From positions 186,001-250,000 of the forward strand of contig NZ_CALWUM010000001.1 of assembly GCF_944384765.1 (NCBI RefSeq): a DNA stretch of 64,000 bases, given 5' to 3'. Shown here one piece after another: positions 25,476-34,566 of the stretch. The stretch comes from an uncultured Agathobaculum sp. GTDB lineage: Bacteria > Bacillota > Clostridia > Oscillospirales > Butyricicoccaceae. The notes beneath the pieces were generated by a model. That model was not told the origin of the DNA. It worked only from the letters and a program-made list of their open reading frames with translations, and ran no database searches. Both the position numbers and the translations under genes were made by a program. Each line of letters begins with the position of its first letter. Position 1 is the stretch's first letter.

Positions 25476-26117
25476 TTATTCGGCAGCCGTGCAGATTGCC
25501 AGTGCAGCCTCAGCAGCGGAAGCAGCATCAGCAGTGAACTTGTCTGCGCCGATCTGATCGCAGAACGCCTGGGTAATCGGTGCGCCGCCGATCATGATCT
25601 TAACCTTGCCCTTCATCTCGGAAGCCTCGAGCGCCTCGACAACGCTGCGCATCTCGCCCATGGTGGTGGTCAGCAGTGCGGAGCACGCGATAATCTGCGC
25701 GTTGTTCTCGCGGGCAGCGTCCAGGAACTTGTCAACCGGTACGTCGACGCCCAGATCGATGACCTTCAGGCCCTTGCCTTCCATCATCATGCGAACCAGG
25801 TTCTTGCCGATGTCGTGCAGGTCGCCCTTGACGGTGCCGATAACAACCGTGCCCTTCTCCTCTACGCCGTCCGCTACCAGATAGGGGCGGAGCAGCTCGA
25901 TGCCCTTGGTCATCGCACGGGCAGCGATCAGAACCTCAGGAACGAAAACCTCGTTATTCTTAAACTTCTGGCCGATGATGTTCATACCGTCGAGCAGGCC
26001 CTGCTCAAGGATGTCGCCAGCCGGGATGCCTTCGTCCAGCGCCTGCTGTACGCAAGCCTTTACCTTGGGCGCGCGGCCCTGCTGCAGCCAGGAACTAATG
26101 TCATTCAGAATGCTCAT
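25476..26117 (-). CDS. Methyltransferase cognate corrinoid protein (MtbC/MtmC/MttC type)
   Basis: 213 residues, the family length. An N-terminal four-helix cap (about 1-85) is followed by a Rossmann B12-binding domain with KGDLHDIGKNLV, where His101 is the lower axial cobalt ligand, then SALLTTTMGEM and IMIGGAPIT. Such proteins carry a methyl group between a substrate-specific methyltransferase and a second methyltransferase in methylamine, betaine or methoxyl use. No methyltransferase or activase (RamA) gene is adjacent, so its partner must lie elsewhere. It sits beside the B12 run but has its own terminator and a 217-bp leader. Confidence 0.93.
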   Translation of the reverse strand: MSILNDISSWLQQGRAPKVKACVQQALDEGIPAGDILEQGLLDGMNIIGQKFKNNEVFVPEVLIAARAMTKGIELLRPYLVADGVEEKGTVVIGTVKGDLHDIGKNLVRMMMEGKGLKVIDLGVDVPVDKFLDAARENNAQIIACSALLTTTMGEMRSVVEALEASEMKGKVKIMIGGAPITQAFCDQIGADKFTADAASAAEAALAICTAAE

Positions 26118-26334
26118 GATGTTTTCTCCTTTTCTCCAAAATTGTTTTTTGCGCTGCGCTCTCTTACCTTCGCGGCGCTCTCTCTTTTGATGGACTCATC
26201 ATACCATTCTGTTCCATTGTTTTCTTGAACGGAATTGCACTTTTTTGAACAATCTTTGCCAATGCTCAAAACAGGGTACAATTGTGCAAAAAAGGATAAT
26301 ATAGTGCCAACCGATGCCCCTTGGCGCGGACACC
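26118..26334. other. Leader between cbiK and the corrinoid protein gene
   Basis: 217 bp, AT-rich. It must hold the promoter of the corrinoid protein gene, but no clear -35/-10 or sigma-54 (-24/-12) pair could be fixed. A short inverted repeat TTGCAC...GTGCAA straddles an AATTGTACC stretch near 26275-26292. Confidence 0.35.
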
Positions 26335-27114
26335 TTATACCGGTTCGGCTGCGCGGCAGTGGTCGATGAAAATCTCCGCGACCGCATTCAGCTCACCCAG
26401 GCCGGTCATGTGCACTTCTACACTGTAATCCTCGCCCAGCAGGCGGCTCTTCCAGCTGTCGTCCGCGTCGCCCGCAAGGTCGTTCTGCGCGTGATCGCCC
26501 GCGACGATCATCAGCGGCGCCAGATGCACCAGGGTCACCCCGTGCCGATACAGCCGCGCGAGCACATAGTCCAGATGCGGGAAGCCCTCGACCGTGCCGA
26601 CATACACACGCTCCGCGCCGTGATAGCGGAAGCAGTTTTCCACCAGCGCATAGGCTGCGTTTGCCGGATGCTCGGTGCCGTGGCCCATGAACACAAACGC
26701 CTCGTCATCCGCCAGCCGCGGCATATTTTCGAGCAGCGCGGCGGTCAGGCGCAGGTAGTCCGGCGTGTCCCACAAAAGCGGCGCGCCCGCAGTCAGTACC
26801 GCAAAACGCTCCTTATATGCGCGCAGCTGGTCCATCAGCTTTTCGTATTCCTGCCCGAAAATAACGTGCAGGCTCTGGCAGCGCACCTCCTCATAGCCCT
26901 GCTCTGCCAGCTGCCCCAGCAGTTCGGCCGGGCTTGGGATGTGTACGCCCTCCTCCTTTTCGATCTTGCCCGCTACCATGCGCGAGGTAAACGCGCGGAA
27001 AAAGTCATACCCCGGGAAGGCCGCGCACAGGCGCTCCTCCAGGTTTTCGATTGCGGCGCGCGCATCCGGCAGGGTTGTGCCGAAGCTGACCACCATCAGT
27101 GCTTTTTTGCTCAT
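26335..27114 (-). CDS. cbiK: Sirohydrochlorin cobaltochelatase CbiK
   Basis: 259 residues. CbiK inserts cobalt into sirohydrochlorin, the first committed step of the anaerobic B12 route. The start SKKALMVVSFGTT and the metal-site residues His145 (FMGHGTEHPAN) and His208 (IVAGDHAQNDLAG) match the family. No signal peptide, so cytoplasmic. ATG at 27112-27114 follows the cbiC stop by one base, with GGGAGG inside the cbiC end. It is the last gene of the run; no clear terminator follows. Confidence 0.95.
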   Translation of the reverse strand: MSKKALMVVSFGTTLPDARAAIENLEERLCAAFPGYDFFRAFTSRMVAGKIEKEEGVHIPSPAELLGQLAEQGYEEVRCQSLHVIFGQEYEKLMDQLRAYKERFAVLTAGAPLLWDTPDYLRLTAALLENMPRLADDEAFVFMGHGTEHPANAAYALVENCFRYHGAERVYVGTVEGFPHLDYVLARLYRHGVTLVHLAPLMIVAGDHAQNDLAGDADDSWKSRLLGEDYSVEVHMTGLGELNAVAEIFIDHCRAAEPV

Positions 27115-27115
27115 G

Positions 27116-27751
27116 TCAAAATCCCTCCCGCTTGACGATCTGATACAGCAGTGCGTTGACAATCGCCGCGGCGACGTTCGAGCCGCCCTTGCGGCCGCGC
27201 GCAATGATATACGGCGTATCCCCGCCGATAAACAGCTCTTTGGACTCGACCACGTTGACAAACCCGACCGGCACGCCGATCACGAGCGCAGGCGATACCG
27301 CGCCCTCCTCAATCAGCTCATGAAGGCGGATGAGCGCGGTCGGCGCATTGCCGATCGCAAAGATCAGCGGCCCGTCGATCTTTGCCGCGTGCTCCATCGA
27401 AACCGTGGCGCGGGTGACGCCGCGCGCCTTTGCCTCGCGCGCCACGTCCTCGTCCGCCATCAGGCACACGGCCCGGCCGCCGAGCTTTGCCAGCGTCCCC
27501 TTGCTGATGCCCGCGAGCGCCATGTTGGTGTCGGTCACCACCGTCGCGCCCGCCTCGAGCGCGGCTTTGGCCTGCTCCACCACCCCCGGCGAAAAGCACA
27601 GGTTGTCCGCATAGTCAAAATCCGCGCTCGTGTGGATCACACGCTTGACTATCTGGTCGATCCCCGCCGGGAACGTGCGGTCTCCGAGTTCGGCGGTGAT
27701 GATCGCAAAGCTGTTTCTCTCAATGTCCGCGGGCTTCATGTGTCCGTTCAT
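27116..27751 (-). CDS. cbiC: Cobalt-precorrin-8 methylmutase CbiC
   Basis: 211 residues. CbiC moves the methyl group from C11 to C12 to make cobyrinate. The catalytic His40 lies in RVIHTSADFDY, and TDTNMALAGI and GVPVGFVNVVESK are family motifs. The ATG overlaps the cobO stop by four bases and is preceded by GGAAGGGG. Confidence 0.96.
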   Translation of the reverse strand: MNGHMKPADIERNSFAIITAELGDRTFPAGIDQIVKRVIHTSADFDYADNLCFSPGVVEQAKAALEAGATVVTDTNMALAGISKGTLAKLGGRAVCLMADEDVAREAKARGVTRATVSMEHAAKIDGPLIFAIGNAPTALIRLHELIEEGAVSPALVIGVPVGFVNVVESKELFIGGDTPYIIARGRKGGSNVAAAIVNALLYQIVKREGF

Positions 27752-28278
27752 AGTTCGATCCCCTTCCGCGCGCCGACGCCCCGGTCAAACGGGTGGCGGC
27801 GCTTTGTCATTTCCGTGATATAATCCGCCCGCGCCTGCACCTCATCCGGCGGATTGCGCCCGGTCAGCACAACCTCGAGCGTCTCCGGCCGGCTGTCCAG
27901 GAACGCGAGCAGCTGCGCTTCGTCCAGAAAACCGCAGGACAGCGCGGCGCACACCTCGTCCAGCACCAGCAGGGTCGCGCCTTCGCGCACGGCATAGGCC
28001 GTCGCCGCGTCAAAGGTGCGTGCGACTGCCGCGCGGCACGCCTGCTTTTCCTCCTCGTCCATCTGGAATGAGAACTTGCCGCACGGGTTGGCCGCGAGCA
28101 TGGTAATAGTCCCGAGCTTTGCCATCGCACGGCACTCGCTCGAGGTGCCGTCCTTCAAAAACTGCACAAACACCACCTTGCCGCCCGCGCCCGCATGGCG
28201 CACGGCCAGGCCGACGGCGGCCGTGGTCTTTCCCTTGCCGTCGCCGCAGTAAAGATGAATCAGTCCGGTTTCGCTCAT
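27748..28278 (-). CDS. cobO: Cob(I)yrinic acid a,c-diamide adenosyltransferase (CobO/BtuR)
   Basis: 176 residues. It attaches the 5'-deoxyadenosyl group of ATP to reduced cobalt. P-loop GDGKGKTT (12-19), RHAGAG and LLVLDEVCAAL are the family motifs; the C-terminus has LTGRNPPDEV and ITEMTKRRHPFDRG. It overlaps cobQ and cbiC by four bases each, so the three are translationally coupled. Confidence 0.96.
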   Translation of the reverse strand: MSETGLIHLYCGDGKGKTTAAVGLAVRHAGAGGKVVFVQFLKDGTSSECRAMAKLGTITMLAANPCGKFSFQMDEEEKQACRAAVARTFDAATAYAVREGATLLVLDEVCAALSCGFLDEAQLLAFLDSRPETLEVVLTGRNPPDEVQARADYITEMTKRRHPFDRGVGARKGIEL

Positions 28279-29780
28279 GTTTTGCCCTCCAGTATCCGGT
28301 AGATCAGGTCCATATCCAGCGACTGCCGCACGGTGTCCGCGAGGCGGTCGTATTGTTCTTCCTTATATCGTTTGTCGTCATACGCGGCCGCATCCGCGAG
28401 CGTCACGCCCTTGCGCGCGGCGAGCGCCTGCGCGAGCGCGGCGGCTACGCCCGCCGCGTCAAACACGCCGTGCAGGTAGGTGCCGTAGGCGTTTTCCGCC
28501 TGGCAGCCATCCCAGACCGGCGCCTGCCCGGCGCGCGTCAGCTGCACGAGCGGCTGCGCCCCTGCCGCGCGCGTGGTTTCGCCCATATGGATCTCGTAGC
28601 CCGTGACCGCGAGACCGGACAGCGGCTCCAGCACCCCGGCCAGCGCGCCCAGCGCACCCGCCGCCTGCACGGTGGTCTTTTCCGGCTGAAACACGGTGTC
28701 GATCGGCAGCAGGCCCATGCCGCGCAGGCTGCCGCCGCCCTCCGCGCCCACGGGGTCGGAGACCGAACGGCCCATGATCTGATACCCGCCGCACACGCCG
28801 AACACCGGCGTGCCCGCCGCGTGCTGCTTTAAGATCTGTGCCTCCATGCCGCTCTCGCGCAGCCATCTGAGGTCGGCGAGCGTCGCCTTGGTGCCGGGCA
28901 GGATGATGAGGTCCGCGTCCGCGAGCTGGGCGGGCTTGTCCGCATAAGATACACCTACGCCCGGCACGCGGGAAAGCGCGGAGAAATCCGTGAAATTGCT
29001 CAGCCGCGGCAAGCGCACGACTGCGATTTTAACCAGCGCCGCGCCGCCCGTGCGGTCCAGCCGTTCGGACAGGCTGTCCTCGTCGTCAATATCGAATTTC
29101 CCATAGGGCACCACGCCCGCAACCGGCTTGCCGGTCAGTTCCTCTAGCTGGACGAGGCCGGGACGCAGGATCTCCACATCCCCGCGAAACTTGTTGATGA
29201 TGAGCGCCCGGATGCGCGCCTGTTCGTCCTCGTCGAGCAGCTTGACCGTGCCGTAGAGCGAGGCGAACACGCCGCCGCGGTCGATGTCGCCTACCAGCAG
29301 CACGGGCGCATCCACGAGCCGCGCTAGCCCCATGTTGACGATGTCGTCCTGCTTGAGGTTGATCTCCGCCGGGCTGCCCGCGCCCTCGATAACGATGATA
29401 TCGTATTCCGCCGCCAAGCTGTCATACGCCTGCCGGACCACCGGGATGAGCGCACGCTTGTCGCCCCAGTATTCGCGCGCGGTACGGTTGCCGCGCGCCT
29501 CGCCCATGACAATCACCTGCGAGCCCACGTCGCTCGTGGGCTTGAGCAGCACCGGGTTCATGCGCACGTCCGGCGCGAGACCCGCGGCCTCGGCCTGCAC
29601 GACCTGCGCGCGGCCCATCTCCTTGCCGTCCGCGGTGATGAAGGAATTGAGCGCCATATTCTGCGATTTGAACGGCGCGACCCGGTAGCCGTCCTGCTTG
29701 AAAATGCGGCAGAGCGCCGCGCACAGCAGGCTTTTGCCCGCGTTGGAGCAGGTGCCCTGCACCATGATGCACTTTGCCAT
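28275..29780 (-). CDS. cobQ: Cobyric acid synthase CobQ/CbiP
   Basis: 501 residues. It amidates four side chains of adenosyl-cobyrinate diamide with glutamine and ATP. The N-terminal synthetase domain starts MVQGTCSNAGKSLL; the C-terminal triad-type glutaminase has Cys near 328 in GVCGGYQIMG and His near 436 in YLHGVFD. ATG at 29778-29780 shares one base with the cobD stop; a longer open frame upstream is antisense-like and rejected. Confidence 0.97.
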   Translation of the reverse strand: MAKCIMVQGTCSNAGKSLLCAALCRIFKQDGYRVAPFKSQNMALNSFITADGKEMGRAQVVQAEAAGLAPDVRMNPVLLKPTSDVGSQVIVMGEARGNRTAREYWGDKRALIPVVRQAYDSLAAEYDIIVIEGAGSPAEINLKQDDIVNMGLARLVDAPVLLVGDIDRGGVFASLYGTVKLLDEDEQARIRALIINKFRGDVEILRPGLVQLEELTGKPVAGVVPYGKFDIDDEDSLSERLDRTGGAALVKIAVVRLPRLSNFTDFSALSRVPGVGVSYADKPAQLADADLIILPGTKATLADLRWLRESGMEAQILKQHAAGTPVFGVCGGYQIMGRSVSDPVGAEGGGSLRGMGLLPIDTVFQPEKTTVQAAGALGALAGVLEPLSGLAVTGYEIHMGETTRAAGAQPLVQLTRAGQAPVWDGCQAENAYGTYLHGVFDAAGVAAALAQALAARKGVTLADAAAYDDKRYKEEQYDRLADTVRQSLDMDLIYRILEGKT

Positions 29781-30838
29781 CAGCTTTCCTCCTGTATCTC
29801 GTCCAGCGCGGCGAGCAGCCGCGCTGTCTGATTTGCCGTCTTGACTGCGGTGCGGTAATACCCCGCCTCCAGCCCGCGGTAGTTGGCACAGTTCCGGATG
29901 AGCACGCCGCGCGCGGCGAGCTTGTCGTGCAGGCCGCGGTCTGATGACCGGAACAGCAGAAAATTTGCCTCGCCCGGGAACACGGTCAGGCCGCGCGCGG
30001 CAAGCTCTGCGGCGAGTTCCGCGCGCGCATACGCAATGCGCACCGCGGTCTGCGCCGCGTATGCGCGCTCGCCTGCGGCCGCCACGGCGCACGCCTGCGC
30101 CACGACCGACACATTCCACGGCTGGCCCGCGCGGTATAGGTCTTCAATCAGCGCGCGGTTTGACGTCATGCACCACCCGAAGCGCACGCCTGGCACGGCG
30201 TACATTTTCGTGTATGCCCGCAGCAGCACCAGTTTGGGATAATCCCCCAACAGCGATTTGAGGGTATGCCTCGCAGCATCGATCAGAAAATCGTTAAAGC
30301 ACTCGTCCACGATCAGCCAAACGCCGTTCTCCGCACATTTTTCCACAACCCTGTGCAAAACCCGCGGCTCGATCGTGCGCCCGGTCGGGTTGTTCGGGTT
30401 GCACAGGTAGACTGCATCAGTGTCCGGCGTGATATCCGCGAGCAGGCGTGCGGTGACCGCAAAGCCCTCGTCCGCACGCAGCCGGTGGAAGCGCAGGCCC
30501 GCGCCCGCAAGCGTGCGCTCATATTCGGCGAAGGTCGGCGCGGTCAGCAGCGCGGTGCGCGGCCGCAGCACGGCCGCGAGCCGGTCGAGCACATCGGCCG
30601 CGCCGTTGCCGCAGTAAATCCAGTCCGGGTCGACGCCTTCGGCTGCGCCGATGGCGCGCCGCGCCGCGCGGCAGAACGGGTCGGGATAACGCGTGCAGTC
30701 CTCGACCGCCGCGTGCATCGCCTGCCGCACCGCCTCCGGGATGCCGAACGGGCTGATGTTGGCGGACAGGTCAAGCGGCATGGCGCCGCGGCGCTCTGCG
30801 TAGGAATACACATCCCCGCCGTGTACATATTCGGGCAT
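29780..30838 (-). CDS. cobD: L-threonine-O-3-phosphate decarboxylase CobD (PLP)
   Basis: 352 residues, fold type I aminotransferase family. It makes (R)-1-amino-2-propanol phosphate, the linker of the nucleotide loop. HGGDVYSYAER at the N-terminus and the PLP Lys near 211 in YTKMYAVPGVR separate it from histidinol-phosphate aminotransferase, though the families are close. ATG at 30836-30838 has AGAAAGGAGGGG right before it; an in-frame start 24 bases upstream overlaps that site. A PduX-like threonine kinase to supply its substrate is not in the window. Confidence 0.92.
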   Translation of the reverse strand: MPEYVHGGDVYSYAERRGAMPLDLSANISPFGIPEAVRQAMHAAVEDCTRYPDPFCRAARRAIGAAEGVDPDWIYCGNGAADVLDRLAAVLRPRTALLTAPTFAEYERTLAGAGLRFHRLRADEGFAVTARLLADITPDTDAVYLCNPNNPTGRTIEPRVLHRVVEKCAENGVWLIVDECFNDFLIDAARHTLKSLLGDYPKLVLLRAYTKMYAVPGVRFGWCMTSNRALIEDLYRAGQPWNVSVVAQACAVAAAGERAYAAQTAVRIAYARAELAAELAARGLTVFPGEANFLLFRSSDRGLHDKLAARGVLIRNCANYRGLEAGYYRTAVKTANQTARLLAALDEIQEES

Positions 30839-30854
30839 GGGCCCCTCCTTTCTG

Positions 30855-31823
30855 TCAGCCAAACAGCGGCCAGTCGAGCGTCAGGCGGATGATCGCGCAC
30901 AGCACAAGCGCCAGCACGCTCGCCGTGGTCATCAGGTCGATCGACCGCAGGATATCCCCCCGGCCCACTTCCCGATCCGGGTCGCCAAAGGCTGCCTTTT
31001 TGACCGTCTTTCCAAAATAGCTTGCATCCCCGCCGAGCTGCACATGCAGCGCTCCGGCGCAGACCGCCTCGGTCTGTCCCGCGTTCGGGCTTTTGTGCCC
31101 GCTGCGGTCGCGGCGGTAAATGCGCAGCGCGTTGCGGTTGTCCAGATGCAGCATGCCCGCGCCCGCGATCATACAGGCCGCGGTCAGCCGCGCGGGAATA
31201 AAGTTAAACACATCGTCCATCCGGGCGGAAAACTTACCCAGATACTCGTATTTGTCATTATGGTAGCCCACCATGGAGTCCAGCGTGTTGACCGCCTTGT
31301 AGAGAAACCCCAGCGGCGCGCCGCCGAGCAGCATGAAGATCAGGGGCGAGACCACGCCGTCAGTCGTGTTCTCCGCCACGGTCTCGACCGCGGCCTTGAT
31401 GACGCCTTCCCTGTCGAGCGAGGCGGTGTCGCGGCCGACATACATCCCGACCGCCTGCCGCCCTGCGTCAAGCGACTCGTCCAGCGCCTTGTAAACATGC
31501 ACGCCCGCGTCCGCCAGGCTCTTGCGGGCGAAAATCGTCCAGCACAGCAGGGCCTCTGCGCCAAAGCCCAGCCAGAAATTGACGCCGCGCAAAAAACGCA
31601 GCAGAAAAAACGGCACGGCAAAGCTCACGCCGCACACGATGATCCACAGCAATACGCCCGCCGCGGTCAGCCCGCGCGGGGTCTTGGGGAAAATCCGCCG
31701 CAGCAGCTTTTCCATGAGCGACACCAGCTTGCCCACGGCACAGATCGGGTGCGGCAGCCGCCTGGGGTCGCCGAATATCCAGTCGAGCACAAAGCCGGCC
31801 AGCACGGCACAGGTCACATACAT
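30855..31823 (-). CDS. cbiB: Adenosylcobinamide-phosphate synthase CbiB
   Basis: 322 residues, a membrane protein with four or five helices. CbiB joins aminopropanol phosphate to adenosylcobyric acid. DWIFGDPRRLPHPI near the N-terminus, TVAENTTDGVVSPL and GRGDILRSIDLM near the end are diagnostic. ATG at 31821-31823 with AAAGGAG upstream lies within the last codons of the small CobU-like gene. Confidence 0.95.
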   Translation of the reverse strand: MYVTCAVLAGFVLDWIFGDPRRLPHPICAVGKLVSLMEKLLRRIFPKTPRGLTAAGVLLWIIVCGVSFAVPFFLLRFLRGVNFWLGFGAEALLCWTIFARKSLADAGVHVYKALDESLDAGRQAVGMYVGRDTASLDREGVIKAAVETVAENTTDGVVSPLIFMLLGGAPLGFLYKAVNTLDSMVGYHNDKYEYLGKFSARMDDVFNFIPARLTAACMIAGAGMLHLDNRNALRIYRRDRSGHKSPNAGQTEAVCAGALHVQLGGDASYFGKTVKKAAFGDPDREVGRGDILRSIDLMTTASVLALVLCAIIRLTLDWPLFG

Positions 31824-32149
31824 GGCTTTTCTCCTTTGATCCACTGCGGCACGCCCGCCATCACGCGCACGACCGCGTCCGCCTCCGCCGCAATCGCGCA
31901 GCAAAGCCGGCCGACCGCCTCGCGGTAGGCTTCGTCCGCGCGGTCCAGCGGCACTACGCCGCAGCCGACCTCGTCGCAGGTGACCGCGTGCCCGCGCAGG
32001 GCGGGCAGCAGCGCCATCGGGTCGCGCCCGGCGGCGAGTTCGTCCCGCACGCGCGCGTGCAGGTTCCCCACAAGCGGCAGCGCGGGATACAGCCGCGCGG
32101 CCAGCGCGGCTTTGCCCTGATACGCCCCGCCGATCAATAATACCGTCAT
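31814..32149 (-). CDS. Short CobU-like protein (second CobU paralogue)
   Basis: 111 residues. A P-loop LIGGAYQGKAALA (5-17) is followed directly by the C-terminal CobU segment (TCDEVGCGVVPLDRADEAYR, then REAVGRLCCAIA), so the middle third is missing. CobU carries a guanylylated His in an RHRxxR motif there; this protein lacks it. It could therefore bind nucleotide or act as a kinase but not as a normal guanylyltransferase. Overlaps cobS by four and cbiB by ten bases, so it is well embedded in the operon. A full CobU is encoded at 32931-33461. Confidence 0.82.
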   Translation of the reverse strand: MTVLLIGGAYQGKAALAARLYPALPLVGNLHARVRDELAAGRDPMALLPALRGHAVTCDEVGCGVVPLDRADEAYREAVGRLCCAIAAEADAVVRVMAGVPQWIKGEKPCM

Positions 32150-32934
32150 ACCATCAACCCTCCAAACGCGGCGCACGCGAGCGCGAGCAGTTCGGCAACC
32201 GAGATGCAGAAGCCCGCAAGGTCGCCCGTGATGCCGCCGAAAATGCGGCGGCTGAGCGTTTCATGCAGCCCATACCACAGCAGCAGCACGGCCGCCCAAA
32301 CCGCCGCCGCACGGCTGCCATACGGCGCCGTATATACCAGCAGCCCGGCTGCAGTCACAAACAGCACACACTCGATCGCCAGCGTGACGGCGACCGCCTT
32401 TTTGTCGCTGTTTTCCGCGAAGATATGCGCCAGCCCGGTGTCCTTTGCGCAGGGCGACAGCACGATCTTGCAGCCGCCCAGCGTGCGCGCCGCGGCAAAG
32501 CCCAAAAACACCACCGGCAGCAACACAGGCGTCTCATAGATCTGTGCAAAGCACGCTGCCTCGGCCAGCAGGAAGGCGATCAGCCACAGGGGGCCGAAGG
32601 CGCCGACGTGCGGGTCCTTGAGGATGGCGAGCCGCTTGTCCCGGTCGCCGTAAGAGCAGAGCGCGTCGCAGGTGTCGCACAGGCCGTCCAGATGGATGCC
32701 GCCCGAGACAAACAGCGGGATGAGCGCCGCGCCTACGGCGTAAAACAGCACCGCCGCGCCGAAATGCGTGCAGAACAGGTACCACAGCCACTCGAGCGCA
32801 CCGATCAGCACACCCACGAGCGGCAGGAAGGACAGCGCCCAGCGCATGGTGCGCTTTTCCCACTGCACCTGCGGCACGGGCACCGCCGAGTAGAGCGAAA
32901 ACGCGACCAGCAGGCCGCTCCATACGCTTTTCAC
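32146..32934 (-). CDS. cobS: Adenosylcobinamide-GDP ribazoletransferase CobS
   Basis: 262 residues, polytopic. CobS joins alpha-ribazole to adenosylcobinamide-GDP, the last assembly step in the membrane. SGGIHLDGLCDTCDAL is the conserved metal-binding loop. The GTG start at 32932-32934 overlaps the cobU stop and has GGAGGGGGAG before it; an upstream in-frame codon lies inside cobU. Hydrophobic helices cover most of the rest. Confidence 0.95.
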   Translation of the reverse strand: MKSVWSGLLVAFSLYSAVPVPQVQWEKRTMRWALSFLPLVGVLIGALEWLWYLFCTHFGAAVLFYAVGAALIPLFVSGGIHLDGLCDTCDALCSYGDRDKRLAILKDPHVGAFGPLWLIAFLLAEAACFAQIYETPVLLPVVFLGFAAARTLGGCKIVLSPCAKDTGLAHIFAENSDKKAVAVTLAIECVLFVTAAGLLVYTAPYGSRAAAVWAAVLLLWYGLHETLSRRIFGGITGDLAGFCISVAELLALACAAFGGLMV

Positions 32935-33461
32935 AGTGTCTCCCCCTCCTTCACCGGCAGCAAAATGCCGCACACGGATTCATAAACCGCCTCCGCGCGC
33001 GCGCAGAGCGCCGCGTTCAGCTGCCCGAGCAGCTCGATATACCGGATGGTCTCCGCCGGATAGGGCAGGCCGTCCGAAAAAATTTCATTTGTCACGATGA
33101 CCAGCGTTTCGCAGCAGTCTTGCAGCTGTGCGATGCCTGCAAGGATGCTGCCGAACGCCGCGTCTTTTGCGCCCTCGGGCGCGAACAGCTCGTTTGCCAG
33201 CAGATTGCCTAAATCCTCGAGCAAAATCCCGTCATACCGCTGTTGCAGGTGCAGCCCCGCAAGGTCCAGTGGCCGCTCGACCGTCTTAAACCCCTTGCCC
33301 TGCCGCAGCGCGCGGTGGCGCGCAATGCGCTGCTGCGCCGCCGCGCCGAAGGGCTGCATGGTGGCAAGATACAGGCGGGAGGACGCCGCGTGTTCGCACA
33401 AAAGGCGCTCCGCGTGCGCGGATTTGCCGCTCGCAGACCCGCCTGTGACCAGTATCAGCAT
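32931..33461 (-). CDS. cobU: Adenosylcobinamide kinase/guanylyltransferase CobU
   Basis: 176 residues. P-loop GGSASGKSAHAE (7-18) and the RHRALRQGKGFKTVE segment with the His that takes GMP are both present, so this is the complete bifunctional enzyme. The usual SNEVGxG loop is altered to TNEIFSDG. ATG has AGGAGGGG upstream; 40 bp separate it from cobT. Confidence 0.92.
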   Translation of the reverse strand: MLILVTGGSASGKSAHAERLLCEHAASSRLYLATMQPFGAAAQQRIARHRALRQGKGFKTVERPLDLAGLHLQQRYDGILLEDLGNLLANELFAPEGAKDAAFGSILAGIAQLQDCCETLVIVTNEIFSDGLPYPAETIRYIELLGQLNAALCARAEAVYESVCGILLPVKEGETL

Positions 33462-33501
33462 GGTGTTTCCCCTCCTGTATCTGCAAAATCCAGCCCGCCG
33501 C

Positions 33502-34560
33502 TCAGGTCAGCGGCTGATAGGCCTCGATACCCACCTCGTCAAAGCGCGGCATGCCGTCATAGGCCGCGAGCACCAGATCGAGCAGCGCCACCGCTGCAAC
33601 CGCGCCTGTGCCTTCGCCCAGGCGCATGCCCGCGGTGATGAACGGCGTAAAGCCCAGCGTATCCAGCAGCAGCTGTCCCGCCGGCTCGGCGGACGCGTGC
33701 GCCGCGATCAGATAGCCGCGCACCGCGGGGCACAGCCGCACCGCGATCAGAGCCGCGGCGCACGAAATCACCCCGTCCAGCACCACCGGCAGGCCGCAGG
33801 CCGCCGCGCCCAGATAAAACCCGGCCATGCCTGCGATGTCCAGCCCGCCGACCTTGTGCAGCACATCGATCGGGTCGTGCGGGTCGGGCCGGTGCAGGTC
33901 GAGCGCGGTCTGGATGGCGCGCACCTTGCGGTCCAGCCCCTCGGTGGACAGGCCCGCCCCGCGCCCGGTGACGTCGGGCACCGCCGCGCCGGTCAGCGCC
34001 GCGGTCACGGCTGCACTCGAGGTCGTGTTGCCGATGCCCATTTCGCCACCGCACACCAGCCGGTAGCCCTGCGACGCGCACCACTCCGCCAGCTCGATGC
34101 CGGTTTCGAGCGCGCGCACCGCCTCGGCGCGGGTCATGGCAGGCTCGCGGGTCATGTCTGCGGTGCCGTAGCGGATTTTGCGGCGCAGGATGCGCGCGCC
34201 TTCCACGTCGCGCGCCACGCCGATGTCCACCGGAAAGCTGTCCATGCCGATGTGTGCGGCCATCAGACACACGGTCGACTGGCCGCGGCCCATGTTCTCG
34301 GTCACGGTCGCCGTGACCTCCTGCCCGCACTGGGTTACGCCCTGCGCGACCACGCCGTTGTCCGCGCAGAACATGACCACCGCCCGCTTTTCGATCGACG
34401 GGCGCTCGGTGCGCTGGATGGCCGCAAGCTGCGCGACCGCCTCCTGCAGCAGCCCCAGGCTGCCCAGCGGGATGGCAATATCCGAAAACCGGCGGCGCGA
34501 CGCCGTCCGGCTCTGTTCACACGGCGGCTGCACCGCCGCGATAGCCTGCTGTAAGTTCAT
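33502..34560 (-). CDS. cobT: Nicotinate-nucleotide--dimethylbenzimidazole phosphoribosyltransferase CobT
   Basis: 352 residues. CobT activates the lower-ligand base as its alpha-ribotide. FCADNGVVAQGVTQ, GIGNTTSSAAV and the catalytic Glu near 316 in RLGEGTGA are present. No bluB or bza genes are in the window, so the base is made elsewhere or scavenged. GAGGTGAGAG precedes the ATG; six bp separate it from cbiA. Confidence 0.96.
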   Translation of the reverse strand: MNLQQAIAAVQPPCEQSRTASRRRFSDIAIPLGSLGLLQEAVAQLAAIQRTERPSIEKRAVVMFCADNGVVAQGVTQCGQEVTATVTENMGRGQSTVCLMAAHIGMDSFPVDIGVARDVEGARILRRKIRYGTADMTREPAMTRAEAVRALETGIELAEWCASQGYRLVCGGEMGIGNTTSSAAVTAALTGAAVPDVTGRGAGLSTEGLDRKVRAIQTALDLHRPDPHDPIDVLHKVGGLDIAGMAGFYLGAAACGLPVVLDGVISCAAALIAVRLCPAVRGYLIAAHASAEPAGQLLLDTLGFTPFITAGMRLGEGTGAVAAVALLDLVLAAYDGMPRFDEVGIEAYQPLT

Positions 34561-34566
34561 TTTCTC

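Noticed and set aside
26200..26310. Sigma-54 promoter before the corrinoid protein gene
   Set aside because: TTGGCA and TTGCA-like words occur but never with the required -24/-12 spacing.
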